Source: Gammaproteobacteria bacterium (GTDB lineage: Bacteria > Pseudomonadota > Gammaproteobacteria > 21-64-14). From it: a stretch of DNA of 48,489 nucleotides. The notes beneath the pieces were generated by a model, which saw only the letters and a list, made by a program, of their open reading frames with translations, searched no databases and was not told the DNA's origin. This document shows, one piece after another, positions 7,230-16,257 of the stretch. Location of the stretch: contig JALUXX010000047.1 in assembly GCA_027013145.1 (NCBI GenBank), positions 1-48,489 of the forward strand, written 5' to 3'. The translations under genes were made by a program, and so were the position numbers. Numbering within the stretch: the stretch's first letter is position 1; each line of letters opens with the position of its first letter.

Positions 7230-7991
7230 TCAGCCCCCCGGCGCCTTCTCGAACAGCTTGCGGAACGGCTCGACCATCTCAAGCGGGATCGGAAAGACGA
7301 TCGTGGAACTCTTGTCGCCGGCGATGTTCAGCACCGTCTCCAGATACCGAAGCTGCAACGCCTGCGGCTGACGCGCGAGGATCTCGGCCGCCTGGAGGAG
7401 CTTCTCGGCCGCCTGAAGCTCGCCCTCGGCGTTGATCACCTTGGCGCGCCGCTCGCGTTCCGCCTCGGCCTGCCGGGCGATCGCGCGGATCATATTGCCC
7501 TCGAGGTCGACGTGCTTGATCTCGACGTTGGCGACCTTGATGCCCCAGGCGTCGGTCTGACTGTCGAGGATCTTCTGGATGTCGGCATTGAGCTTTTCCC
7601 GCTCGGAGAGCATGTCGTCGAGTTCGTGCTTGCCCAGCACCGCGCGCAGGGTGGTCTGCGCGAGCTGGCTCGTGGCGGCATAGTAGTCCTCCACCTGGAT
7701 CACCGCGCGCTCCGGGTCGATCACCCGGAAGTAGAGCACCGCGTTGACCTTGACGGAGACGTTGTCGCGCGAGATCACGTCCTGGCTCGGCACGTCCATG
7801 ACGATGGTGCGCAGATCGATGCGCACCATCTGCTGGATCCCCGGCACGACGAGGATCATCCCCGGACCCTTGACCTTCCAGAACCGCCCCATCAGGAAGA
7901 TCACGCCGCGCTGGTACTCGCGCAGGACCCGGATCGAGGCGAGCAGCAGCCCGAATATCAGGATCCCCACGACCAGTCCGGTGCTAATCAT
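7230..7991 (-). CDS. Slipin (stomatin/SPFH family membrane protein)
   Basis: 253 residues. One N-terminal hydrophobic hairpin (residues 3-22) is followed by an SPFH domain ([33 protein letters not shown]) and a C-terminal coiled region ([19 protein letters not shown]). Slipins form oligomeric rings on the inner membrane and are typically encoded next to NfeD, their cognate clipping protease. That is exactly so here: its start overlaps the nfeD stop by eight bases (ATGATTAG). The pairing strongly supports a shared membrane-organising role. Confidence 0.93.
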   Translation of the reverse strand: MISTGLVVGILIFGLLLASIRVLREYQRGVIFLMGRFWKVKGPGMILVVPGIQQMVRIDLRTIVMDVPSQDVISRDNVSVKVNAVLYFRVIDPERAVIQVEDYYAATSQLAQTTLRAVLGKHELDDMLSEREKLNADIQKILDSQTDAWGIKVANVEIKHVDLEGNMIRAIARQAEAERERRAKVINAEGELQAAEKLLQAAEILARQPQALQLRYLETVLNIAGDKSSTIVFPIPLEMVEPFRKLFEKAPGG

Positions 7992-9321
7992 CGGTTTCCT
8001 CCCCCGCCAGGGGCTCGACCAGCAGCGTGAGGCCGTCGCGCCCGGTGACGCGCACGCGCCGGCCGGCCGCGAGCGGGACGCGCGCGCGTACCGCCCATAC
8101 CTCCCCGTGGATCCGCGCCCGCCCTTCGCCGGCGCAGTCCTCCAGCACCTCCCCGCGCGCGCCGATGAGCTCCTCACTCCCGCTGACGACCCGCCTGCGG
8201 CGGGCCCTGAGGACCAGGCCGACGGCGCCGACGAGAAACAGCGCGCTGGCGAGAGCCACCCCGGCGATGAGCGGATAGGCGACGGCGTAACCCCCGGCGC
8301 CGCGCTCGAACAGCAGCACGGATCCGGCAACGAAGGCGGCCAGCCCGCCGAGACCGAGGGCGCCGAAACTCGGCACGAAGGCCTCGGCGACCATGAAGGC
8401 GATGCCGAGCAGCAACAGGCCGAGGCCGGCGTAGTTCACGGGGAGCACCTGGAAGGCATACAGCGCCAGGAGCAGCGACACCGCGCCGGTCACCCCCGGG
8501 AGCACGTAGCCGGGGCTGGCGAACTCGAACAGCAGGCCGTAGATCCCCACCAGCATCAGAATATAGGCCACGTTGGGGTCGGTGACCACCGCGAGCAGCC
8601 GCGTGCGCCATCCCGGCGGGCGGTACTCGACGCGCAGCCCCCGCGTGCGCAGCGTGCGCGTCTCGCCCCCGGCCACACGTACCGTGCGCCCGTCGATCCC
8701 CGCGAGCAGTTGCGGCACGCCCGCGGCGACGAGGTCGATGACCCGCCGGCGCAGCGCCTCCTCCGCGGACAGGCTCGCGCCCCGGCGCACGGCCTGCTCC
8801 GCCCACTCGGCGTTGCGCCCGCGCAGCTCCGCGAGGCCGCGCAGATACGCGGCCGCGTCGTTGACGATCTTCCGTTCCATGGCGCTCCCCCCGGAGCCCT
8901 CCCCGTCCCCATTCCCGGCGCCGAGGCGCACCGGCGTGGCGGCGCCCAGATTCGTCCCCGGGGCCATGGCCGCCACCTGGCAGGCGTAGAGGATGTAGGT
9001 CCCGGCGCTCGCGGCACGCGCGCCGGCCGGCGCCACGTAGCCCGCCACCGGGACCGGCGCGGCCAGGATCGCGCGCACGATGCTGCGCATCGCCGAATCC
9101 AGCCCCCCCGGGGTGTCCAGTTCGAGGATCACCAGGGCGGCGTGGCCGGCCGCGGCCGCGGCGAGCCCGCGGCGCACGTAGTCCGCGGTCGCGGGGCCGA
9201 TCGCGCCCCGCACCGTCAACACCACCGCGAAACCCGCATCCGTCGCCCGCCCCCAGGACGGGGCGCACAGCAGCAGACCGATCACGACGGCGAGTGGACG
9301 CAATGCACGCACCGCGGACAC
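7984..9321 (-). CDS. nfeD: NfeD-type membrane serine protease
   Basis: 445 residues from a GTG at 9321. A signal peptide (about residues 1-26) is followed by a ClpP-like serine protease domain with probable nucleophile S105 in AASAGTY and general base K151 in MERKIVND. Then come four to five membrane helices (about 255-375) and a C-terminal OB-fold (about 385-445). Homologous long NfeD proteases cleave the C-terminus of stomatin partners. The start choice rests on GGAG six bases upstream and on the resulting clean signal peptide; an ATG at 9354 would give a 456-residue form. It is divergent from the ACP-ligase-PlsC gene, with about 70 bases between them. Confidence 0.9.
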   Translation of the reverse strand: MSAVRALRPLAVVIGLLLCAPSWGRATDAGFAVVLTVRGAIGPATADYVRRGLAAAAAGHAALVILELDTPGGLDSAMRSIVRAILAAPVPVAGYVAPAGARAASAGTYILYACQVAAMAPGTNLGAATPVRLGAGNGDGEGSGGSAMERKIVNDAAAYLRGLAELRGRNAEWAEQAVRRGASLSAEEALRRRVIDLVAAGVPQLLAGIDGRTVRVAGGETRTLRTRGLRVEYRPPGWRTRLLAVVTDPNVAYILMLVGIYGLLFEFASPGYVLPGVTGAVSLLLALYAFQVLPVNYAGLGLLLLGIAFMVAEAFVPSFGALGLGGLAAFVAGSVLLFERGAGGYAVAYPLIAGVALASALFLVGAVGLVLRARRRRVVSGSEELIGARGEVLEDCAGEGRARIHGEVWAVRARVPLAAGRRVRVTGRDGLTLLVEPLAGEETDD

Positions 9322-9391
9322 CGGTTTCTCCGATTCCGGCGGGTAACATACCATAAGGGCACCGCCCGCCACGCGCCGATCGGAGTCCGCA

Positions 9392-12199
9392 GTGCCCCTT
9401 CAAGACGCCACCGAGACCGACGCCCCGACGCAGGGCGGCGCGGCGCTCCTGGAGCTGATCGCCGCGCTCGCCGGCGAACTGCGCCCGGGCGCGCCCGCGC
9501 CGGCGCTGACGCTCGACAGCGCCCTGGAGACCGAGGCCGGCATCGACAGCCTCGGGCGCATCGAGCTGCTCGGGCGCATCGAGCGCCGCCTCGGCTGGCG
9601 CCTCGACGAGGCGCGCGCCCTGACCGCGCAGACCCCGCGCGACCTCCTGGCCGCGGTCACGGGCACCGGCGCCCGCGCCGCGGCCGCATCGCGCCCCGCC
9701 GCGCCGGCGCCCGCCCCCGCCCCGATGCCCGCGCAGCGTATCCCGGCCGACACGGCCACGCTCACCGACGCCCTCGCCTGGCACGCGGCGCGGCATCCCG
9801 AGCGCACCCACCTGTACCTCTACGCGGACGAGGGCGGGACGCAGATCGCCTACGGCGAGCTGCTCGGCGCGGCCGAGACGGTCGCCGCCGGTCTCGGCGC
9901 GCGCGGGCTGACGCCCGGGCAGCCGGTGGCCCTGGTGCTGCCCACGGGAGCGGACTTCTTCCGCAGCTTCCTCGGCATCCTGCTCGCGGGGGGGGTGCCG
10001 GTCCCGCTCTATCCGCCGCTGCGCCCGGCGCAGATCGAAGAGCATCTCAACCGCCAGGCCGCGATCCTCGCCAACGCCGAGGCCCCGTTCCTGATCACCG
10101 TGCCCGAGGGCCTCGGCGCGGCGCGCCTGCTGCGCGCGCGGTTGCCGCGACTGCGCGCCCTGGTCACGCCCCAGGAGCTGGCCGCGGCCGGCGGGCGCCT
10201 GCATCAGCGCCGCGACGCCGCGGACCTGGCGCTGATCCAGTACACCTCGGGGAGCACCGGCGACCCGAAGGGCGTCGCGCTCACACACGCCAACCTGCTC
10301 GCCAACATCCGCGCCATGGGGACGGCGATCGACGTGCGCGGCGACGACGTCTTCGTGAGCTGGCTGCCGCTCTACCACGACATGGGCCTGATCGGGGCGT
10401 GGCTGGGCAGCCTCTACCACGGCCACCCGCTGGTGGTGATGTCGCCGCTGGCCTTCGTCGCCCGGCCGCGGCGCTGGCTGCACGCCCTGCACCGCCACCG
10501 CGGGACGCTCTCGGCCGCTCCCAACTTCGCCTACGAGCTGTGCGCCGCGCGCCTTACCGAGGACGAACTCGAAGGGCTCGACCTCAGCGCCTGGCGCGTC
10601 GCCTTCAACGGCGCCGAACCGGTCCATGCAGCGACGCTTGAGCGCTTCATCGCACGCTTCGCCCCCTACGGCTTTCGGCGCGCGGCGATGACCCCGGTCT
10701 ACGGACTGGCCGAATGCTCCGTCGGACTCGCCTTTCCTCCGCTGGGGCGCGGCCCGCTCGTCGATCACGTCCTGCGCAGCAGTCTCGAGCCCGGACGCGA
10801 GGTGCGCCCGGGCGATCCCGCCGATCCGCGCACCGCCCACGTGCCGGCCTGCGGCCGCGCCCTGCCGGGCCACGAGATCCGCGTGGTCGACGCGGCCGGG
10901 CGCGAGCTGCCCGAGCGCACGGTCGGGCGGATCCAGTTCCGCGGCCCCTCGGCCACCGCGGGCTACTACCGCAACCCGGCCGCGACCGCGGCCCTGTTGC
11001 ACGACGGGTGGCTCGACAGCGGCGACTACGGCTACCTCGCCGACGGGGAGATCCGCGTCACCGGCCGCGCCAAGGAGCTGATCATCCGCGCCGGGCGCAA
11101 TCTCTACCCCTATGACCTGGAGCGCGCGGTCGCGCAGGTCCCGGGCGTGCGGCGCACCGGGGTGGCGGTGTTCGCCAGCCCCGACCCGGCCACCGGCGAG
11201 GAGCGCCTCGTGGTACTCGCCGAGACCCGCGAGCGCGATCCGCAGGCGCGCGAGCGGATACGCAGCGCCATCCGCGACCGCAGCGTCGAGCTGCTCGAGA
11301 TCCCGCCCGACGATATCGTCCTCGCCCCGCCGCGTACGGTGCCCAAGACCTCGAGCGGCAAGATCCGACGCGCGGCCTGCCGCGCCCTCTACGAACGCGG
11401 CGCGCTCACGCGCCGCCGCTCCGTGGCGCTGCAGGTGGCCCGACTGCGACTCGCCGGTCTGGGCCCCTCGCTGCGGCGCGCCGGGCGCGGGGCCCTGGGC
11501 TTGCTCTACGCCGGCTACGCCTGGGGGGCGTTCGCCCTCGCCGCCGGCCTCGCGCTCCTGGCGACACTGGCGCCGGGCGCACGCCGGCGCGTCGCCGGCT
11601 CGCGTGCCGCGGCGCGCCTCCTGCTGCGCCTCACCGGGACCCGCGCGCGGCTGGTCATGCCGGTGCCCATCCCCGAGTCGGGCCCCCTGATCCTGGTGGC
11701 GAACCACGCCAGCTACCTCGACGGCATCGTCCTGTGGGCGCTCCTGCCCGGGCCCTACGCGTTCGTCGCCAAGCGCGAGCTGCGCCGCTACCCGCTGGTC
11801 CGCGGCCTGCTCGAGCGCATCGGCACGCAGTTCGTGGAGCGCTTCGACACCCGGCGCAGCGCGCGCGACGCCGGCGCGCTCGCCGCGGCCGTGCGCGCCG
11901 GCACGCGCCTGCTGTACTTCCCGGAGGGGACCTTCGTCGCCGCGGCGGGACTGCGCCCGTTCCACATGGGCGCCTTTCTCGCCGCGGTCCGCGCCGGCGC
12001 CGCGGTGGTCCCGGTCGCCGTGCGCGGCACCCGCGCGATGCTGCGCGGCGACACCTGGTTTCCGCGTCGCGGCGCCGTCGAGGTCACCGTGGGCGCGCCG
12101 ATCGCGCCCACGGGCGACGACTGGGACGCGGCCCTGGCGTTGCGCGACGCCGCGCGCCGCGAGATCCTGCGCCACTGCGGCGAGCCGGATGCGCAGTGA
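9392..12199 (+). CDS. ACP - fatty-acyl-AMP ligase - PlsC acyltransferase fusion
   Basis: 935 residues with three enzymes in a row. Residues 20-85 are an acyl carrier domain with the phosphopantetheine Ser53 in GIDSLGR. After a Pro/Ala-rich linker, residues 120-650 are an adenylating domain: YTSGSTGDPKGV at 284-295, the FAAL-type SWLPLYHDMGLIG, YGLAECSVG, and the late Lys in SSGKIRRA. A hydrophobic segment (about 700-725) leads to a PlsC domain with NHASYLD from 771 and FPEGTF at 843-848. The likely role is to activate a free fatty acid, load it on the internal ACP and pass it to a lysophospholipid or glycerol phosphate at the membrane. E. coli Aas does a related job with the domains in the opposite order. 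Start GTG follows GGAG by six bases. Confidence 0.85.
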   Translation: MPLQDATETDAPTQGGAALLELIAALAGELRPGAPAPALTLDSALETEAGIDSLGRIELLGRIERRLGWRLDEARALTAQTPRDLLAAVTGTGARAAAASRPAAPAPAPAPMPAQRIPADTATLTDALAWHAARHPERTHLYLYADEGGTQIAYGELLGAAETVAAGLGARGLTPGQPVALVLPTGADFFRSFLGILLAGGVPVPLYPPLRPAQIEEHLNRQAAILANAEAPFLITVPEGLGAARLLRARLPRLRALVTPQELAAAGGRLHQRRDAADLALIQYTSGSTGDPKGVALTHANLLANIRAMGTAIDVRGDDVFVSWLPLYHDMGLIGAWLGSLYHGHPLVVMSPLAFVARPRRWLHALHRHRGTLSAAPNFAYELCAARLTEDELEGLDLSAWRVAFNGAEPVHAATLERFIARFAPYGFRRAAMTPVYGLAECSVGLAFPPLGRGPLVDHVLRSSLEPGREVRPGDPADPRTAHVPACGRALPGHEIRVVDAAGRELPERTVGRIQFRGPSATAGYYRNPAATAALLHDGWLDSGDYGYLADGEIRVTGRAKELIIRAGRNLYPYDLERAVAQVPGVRRTGVAVFASPDPATGEERLVVLAETRERDPQARERIRSAIRDRSVELLEIPPDDIVLAPPRTVPKTSSGKIRRAACRALYERGALTRRRSVALQVARLRLAGLGPSLRRAGRGALGLLYAGYAWGAFALAAGLALLATLAPGARRRVAGSRAAARLLLRLTGTRARLVMPVPIPESGPLILVANHASYLDGIVLWALLPGPYAFVAKRELRRYPLVRGLLERIGTQFVERFDTRRSARDAGALAAAVRAGTRLLYFPEGTFVAAAGLRPFHMGAFLAAVRAGAAVVPVAVRGTRAMLRGDTWFPRRGAVEVTVGAPIAPTGDDWDAALALRDAARREILRHCGEPDAQ

Positions 12200-12380
12200 G
12201 GGCGTGCGCTGAAACCGGGCCGGGGCCGGCGGGCCTTGAAAAGGCCGCAGCGTCGTACCCATTGTGGAAGGTAAGGGAAGTGCCGGCGCGGGGGGGCGCA
12301 CGCGCATACCGAGCCCACCGGATCGATCGGGCCGAACGGCGACGCGCCGGCGGCGGTCCGTTCCCCGCGGGGACCCTTTC

Positions 12381-13718
12381 ATGAACGATGCCGCGACGGC
12401 CACGCTGACCGACCTGTACCAGCTCACCATGCTCCAGGGCTATCTGGAGCAGGGCATGACCGCCCCCGCGGTCTTCGAGTTCTTCGTCCGCCGCCTGCCG
12501 CCGCAGCGCAACTTCCTGGTCGCCGCCGGCCTGGAACAGGTCCTCGACTATCTCGAATCGCTGTGTTTTACGCCCGAGGAACTCGACTGGATCGGCCGAT
12601 GCGGCCGCTTCAGCCGCGCGTTCGTCGATTATCTCGCCGAGTTCCGCTTCACCGGAAGCGTCCACGCCATGGCGGAAGGCACGGTATTCTTCCCCGACGA
12701 ACCCATCCTGCGCGTCACCGCGCCGCTGCCGGAGGCGCAACTCGTCGAGACGCGGGTCATCAACCTGCTGCACTTCCAGACCCTGATCGCCTCGAAGGCC
12801 GCGCGCTGCGTGCTCGCCGCGCCCGGGCGCAGCCTCGTCGACTTCGGCCTGCGGCGCGCGCACGGGGCCGAGGCCGGGCTCTACGCCGCCCGCGCCGCCT
12901 ATCTGGCCGGGTTCGCCGCCACCGCCACGGTCGCCGCCGGCATCCGCTTCGGCATCCCGGTTTCCGGCACCATGGCGCATTCATTCATCCAGGCGCACGC
13001 GGACGAGGAGACCGCCTTCGAGCACTTCGCGCGCGCACAGCCGGAACATGCCGTGCTGTTGCTCGACACCTATGACACCGAGGCGGCGGCTCGCAAGGTG
13101 GTGCGTCTGGCCGCGCGCCTGCGCGCAGCCGGCATCCACGTGCGCGGGGTGCGGCTCGACAGCGGCGACCTGGCCGCGCACGCGCGCGCCGTGCGTGCGA
13201 TCCTCGACGCCGGCGGGCTGCGGGAGGTCGAGATCTTCGCCAGCGGAAACCTCGACGAGCACGCGCTGGCCGCACTGGTCGCCGCCGGGGCCCCGATCGA
13301 CGGCTTCGGTATCGGCACGCGGCTCGACACCTCCGCCGATGCACCGTATCTCGATTGCGCCTACAAGCTGGAGGAATACGACGGGCACGCGCGGCGCAAG
13401 CGCTCCGAGGGCAAGGCCACGCTGCCGGGCCGTAAACAGGTCTTCCGGCGCACCGACGCGGACGGGATCCTGACCGGTGATATCCTGGCCCTCGAGGAGG
13501 CGGACGTCCCCGGCCGGGCGCTGCTCGCGCCCTGTCTGGCGGACGGGCGCCGCCTGCAGCCATCGCCGCCGCTGACCGCGATCCGCGCGCACACGGCGCG
13601 CGAACTCGCGCGCCTGCCGCCGGCGCTGCGGACCCTGGAGCCCGCCGCGCCGTACCCGGTGACCATCGACCCCGGGTTGCTGGATCTGGTCCGGCGGCTC
13701 GACGAGGCCGGGCCCTAG
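12381..13718 (+). CDS. pncB: Nicotinate phosphoribosyltransferase
   Basis: 445 residues. Opens with TDLYQLTMLQGY and carries SGTMAHSFIQAH (the family's phosphorylated His), LLLDTYDTEAA, VRLDSGDL, FASGNLDE and GIGTRLDTS, which form the phosphoribosyl pyrophosphate and nicotinate sites. It makes nicotinate mononucleotide in the NAD salvage pathway. The ATG at 12381 is chosen because the TDLYQLTM signature starts nine residues later; GGGGACC lies just upstream. The 181 bases before it (12200-12380) show nothing I recognise. Confidence 0.93.
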   Translation: MNDAATATLTDLYQLTMLQGYLEQGMTAPAVFEFFVRRLPPQRNFLVAAGLEQVLDYLESLCFTPEELDWIGRCGRFSRAFVDYLAEFRFTGSVHAMAEGTVFFPDEPILRVTAPLPEAQLVETRVINLLHFQTLIASKAARCVLAAPGRSLVDFGLRRAHGAEAGLYAARAAYLAGFAATATVAAGIRFGIPVSGTMAHSFIQAHADEETAFEHFARAQPEHAVLLLDTYDTEAAARKVVRLAARLRAAGIHVRGVRLDSGDLAAHARAVRAILDAGGLREVEIFASGNLDEHALAALVAAGAPIDGFGIGTRLDTSADAPYLDCAYKLEEYDGHARRKRSEGKATLPGRKQVFRRTDADGILTGDILALEEADVPGRALLAPCLADGRRLQPSPPLTAIRAHTARELARLPPALRTLEPAAPYPVTIDPGLLDLVRRLDEAGP

Positions 13719-13720
13719 GA

Positions 13721-13770
13721 GCCTGTCGGACTTGGGTGTTCGTAGCAGAACAAGCCCAAGTTCGACAGGC
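13721..13770. repeat. Long hairpin immediately after pncB
   Basis: Two 16-base arms, 13721-13736 and 13755-13770, are inverted copies with one mismatch (GCCTGTCGGACTTGGG against CCCAAGTTCGACAGGC). The loop holds a further five-base pair (TGTTC 13737-13741, GAACA 13747-13751). It starts two bases after the pncB stop. No T-run follows, so it is not a textbook intrinsic terminator; it could be an unconventional one or a mobile palindromic element. Confidence 0.6.
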
Positions 13771-13826
13771 CCCTGATCCCCGCCGCGCCCGGCGGCGGTC
13801 ACGAACTGCAGAGGACCAAGGAGACG

Positions 13827-16235
13827 ATGGAAGACGAATCCGGACGGCCGATCGAAGCCGAGACGATCGACACCGAGGAACGCACGACGGAGCCCTCGGG
13901 GCTGGCGCGGGCCACGGACATCCTGCCCACGACCCTGCATCTGCTGCCGTTGAGCGAGCGTCCGTTCTTCCCGGCCCAATCGCTCCCGCTCATTCTCGCG
14001 GAGGAACCCTGGCTGGAGACGGTGCAACGGATCGGGGATACCGCGCACCACGTGGTGGGCCTCGTGTTGACGCGCGCCGAACAGCCCGAGCAGGCGCGCC
14101 CCGAAGACTTCTACGTCATGGGCACGGCGGTGCGGATGCACCACCCGATGCGGGCCAACGGGCGCATCCAGTTCGTTGCCGAAGGGCTGCAGCGGTTCCG
14201 CATCGTCTCCTGGATCTCGCGCCGCGCGCCGTTCGTCGCCCTGGTGGAATACCCGCAACCACCCGACGAACCCGCGGAGGAGTTGCGGGCCTACGCCCTC
14301 GCCGTGATCAACACGATCAAGGAGCTGGTCCCCCTGAATCCGCTCTACAGTGAGGAACTCAAGCTGTTTCTCAACCGGTTCAGCCCGAACGAACCCTCCT
14401 CGCTGGCGGACTTCGCCGCCACCCTGACCACCGCACCGCGCGAGGAGCTGCAGGACGTCCTCGAGACCGTGCCGGTACTGCGGCGCATGGAGAAGGTGCT
14501 CGTCATCCTCAAGAAGGAACTTGAAGTCGCCAGGATCCAGACGCGCATCCGCAAGCAGGTCGAGGAGGCGATGAACGAGCAGCAGCGCAAGTTTTTCCTG
14601 CGCGAGCAGCTCAAGGCGATCCAAAAGGAGTTGGGCATCGCCAAGGACGACCGTACCGCCGACGTCGAACGCTTTCGCGAGCGCCTCACCGGACTGGACC
14701 TCCCCGAGACGGCAAAGCGGCGCGTGGAGGAGGAACTGCAGAAACTCTCGGTGCTGGAATCGGGTACCCCCGAGTACGCGGTGACCCGCAACTACCTCGA
14801 CTGGATGACGTCCCTGCCGTGGGGGCGCCGTTCGGAGGATCACCTGGACCTCGACGACGCCCGCGCCGTGCTCGACCGCGATCACGAGGGACTCGACGAC
14901 GTCAAGGATCGCATCATCGAATTCCTCGCCGTGGGCGCGCTGCGCGGCGAGGTCTCCGGCGCGATCCTGCTGCTCGTAGGCCCCCCGGGCGTGGGCAAGA
15001 CATCCATCGGCCGCTCCATCGCGGCGGCGCTGGGGCGTCGTTTCTACCGCTTCTCGCTCGGCGGCATGCGCGACGAGGCGGAGATCAAGGGCCACCGGCG
15101 CACCTACATCGGAGCGCTGCCGGGCAAGCTCATCCAGGCGCTCAAGGAGGCGGGGACGGCGAACCCGGTCATCATGCTCGACGAGATCGACAAGATCGGG
15201 GCCTCGTTTCTCGGCGACCCCGCCTCGGCGCTGCTCGAGGTGCTCGATCCGGAGCAGAACAGCGGCTTCCTCGACCACTACCTCGACGTGCGCTTCGATC
15301 TGTCGCAGGTGCTGTTCGTATGCACGGCCAACCAGCTCGACACCATCCCTCCGGCCCTGCTCGACCGCACCGAGATCATCCGGCTGGCCGGCTACCTGAC
15401 GGAGGAGAAGGTTCGCATCGCACGCCGCCACCTGTGGCCCAGGCACCTCGAACGCGCGGGGCTGAAGCCGGGGCGGCTGCGGATCAGCGATGCGGCGTTG
15501 GCGCGCGTCATCGACGGCTATGCGCGCGAGGCCGGGGTGCGCGGGCTCGACAAGCGACTGGGGCGTATCGTCAGCAAGGCCGCCGTACGCATCGTGCGCG
15601 GGGAGGCCGATCGGATCCGGATCGGGGTCGGCGACCTCGAGGACTACCTGGGCAAGCCGCTGTTCACGCGCATGCGGCCGTTGCGCGGCGTCGGCATCGC
15701 CACCGGCCTCGCCTGGACGCCGCTCGGCGGCGCGACCCTGGACATCGAGGCCACGCGCGTACACGCGCACAACCGCGGACTCAAGCTGACCGGCCAGCTC
15801 GGGGACGTGATGAAGGAATCGGCCGAGATCGCCTACAGCTATATCGGATCGCACCTGCGCGCGTTCGGGGCCGACGCCGAATTCTTCGACGACGCCTTCA
15901 TCCACCTGCACGTCCCCGAGGGCGCCACCCCGAAGGACGGCCCCAGCGCCGGGATCACCATGGCCACGGCCCTGCTCTCCCTGGCGCGCGGCGAGCGCCC
16001 GCGGCGCGTGTCGGCCATGACCGGCGAGTTGACCCTGACCGGCCGCGTACTGCCCGTGGGCGGCATCCGCGAGAAGGTCACCGCGGCACTGCGCAACCGG
16101 GTTTCCGAACTCATCCTTCCGGAGGGCAACCGGCGCGACTTCGAGGAGTTGCCCGCGCACCTGAGCGGCGCGGTCCGCGTGCACTTCGTGCGCCGCTACG
16201 CGGAGGTCGTGCCTCTGGTGTTCGCAGTACGGTGA
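13827..16235 (+). CDS. lon: ATP-dependent protease Lon
   Basis: 802 residues, LonA architecture: N-terminal substrate domain (about 35-225), coiled helices (225-330), AAA+ module with Walker A G385-P-P-G-V-G-K-T392 and Walker [10 protein letters not shown], then the protease domain with the catalytic pair S707 (PKDGPSAG) and K750 (GGIREKV). Their 43-residue spacing equals that of E. coli Lon. It degrades misfolded and selected regulatory proteins. The first 30 residues are acidic and not conserved. It is not beside clpX, so a second lon elsewhere is possible. It converges on the next diguanylate cyclase gene. Confidence 0.95.
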   Translation: MEDESGRPIEAETIDTEERTTEPSGLARATDILPTTLHLLPLSERPFFPAQSLPLILAEEPWLETVQRIGDTAHHVVGLVLTRAEQPEQARPEDFYVMGTAVRMHHPMRANGRIQFVAEGLQRFRIVSWISRRAPFVALVEYPQPPDEPAEELRAYALAVINTIKELVPLNPLYSEELKLFLNRFSPNEPSSLADFAATLTTAPREELQDVLETVPVLRRMEKVLVILKKELEVARIQTRIRKQVEEAMNEQQRKFFLREQLKAIQKELGIAKDDRTADVERFRERLTGLDLPETAKRRVEEELQKLSVLESGTPEYAVTRNYLDWMTSLPWGRRSEDHLDLDDARAVLDRDHEGLDDVKDRIIEFLAVGALRGEVSGAILLLVGPPGVGKTSIGRSIAAALGRRFYRFSLGGMRDEAEIKGHRRTYIGALPGKLIQALKEAGTANPVIMLDEIDKIGASFLGDPASALLEVLDPEQNSGFLDHYLDVRFDLSQVLFVCTANQLDTIPPALLDRTEIIRLAGYLTEEKVRIARRHLWPRHLERAGLKPGRLRISDAALARVIDGYAREAGVRGLDKRLGRIVSKAAVRIVRGEADRIRIGVGDLEDYLGKPLFTRMRPLRGVGIATGLAWTPLGGATLDIEATRVHAHNRGLKLTGQLGDVMKESAEIAYSYIGSHLRAFGADAEFFDDAFIHLHVPEGATPKDGPSAGITMATALLSLARGERPRRVSAMTGELTLTGRVLPVGGIREKVTAALRNRVSELILPEGNRRDFEELPAHLSGAVRVHFVRRYAEVVPLVFAVR

Positions 16236-16257
16236 TTGGCACGGTGGCGGAGCGCGC

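Noticed and set aside
8174-12430. 1418-codon minus-strand open frame across the ACP-ligase-PlsC gene
   Set aside because: It is antisense to three clear domains and part of nfeD, with low-complexity Arg/Ala/Gly sequence; an artefact of very high GC.
12981-16184. 1067-codon minus-strand open frame opposite pncB and lon
   Set aside because: No recognisable domain, and both genes on the plus strand have complete motif sets.
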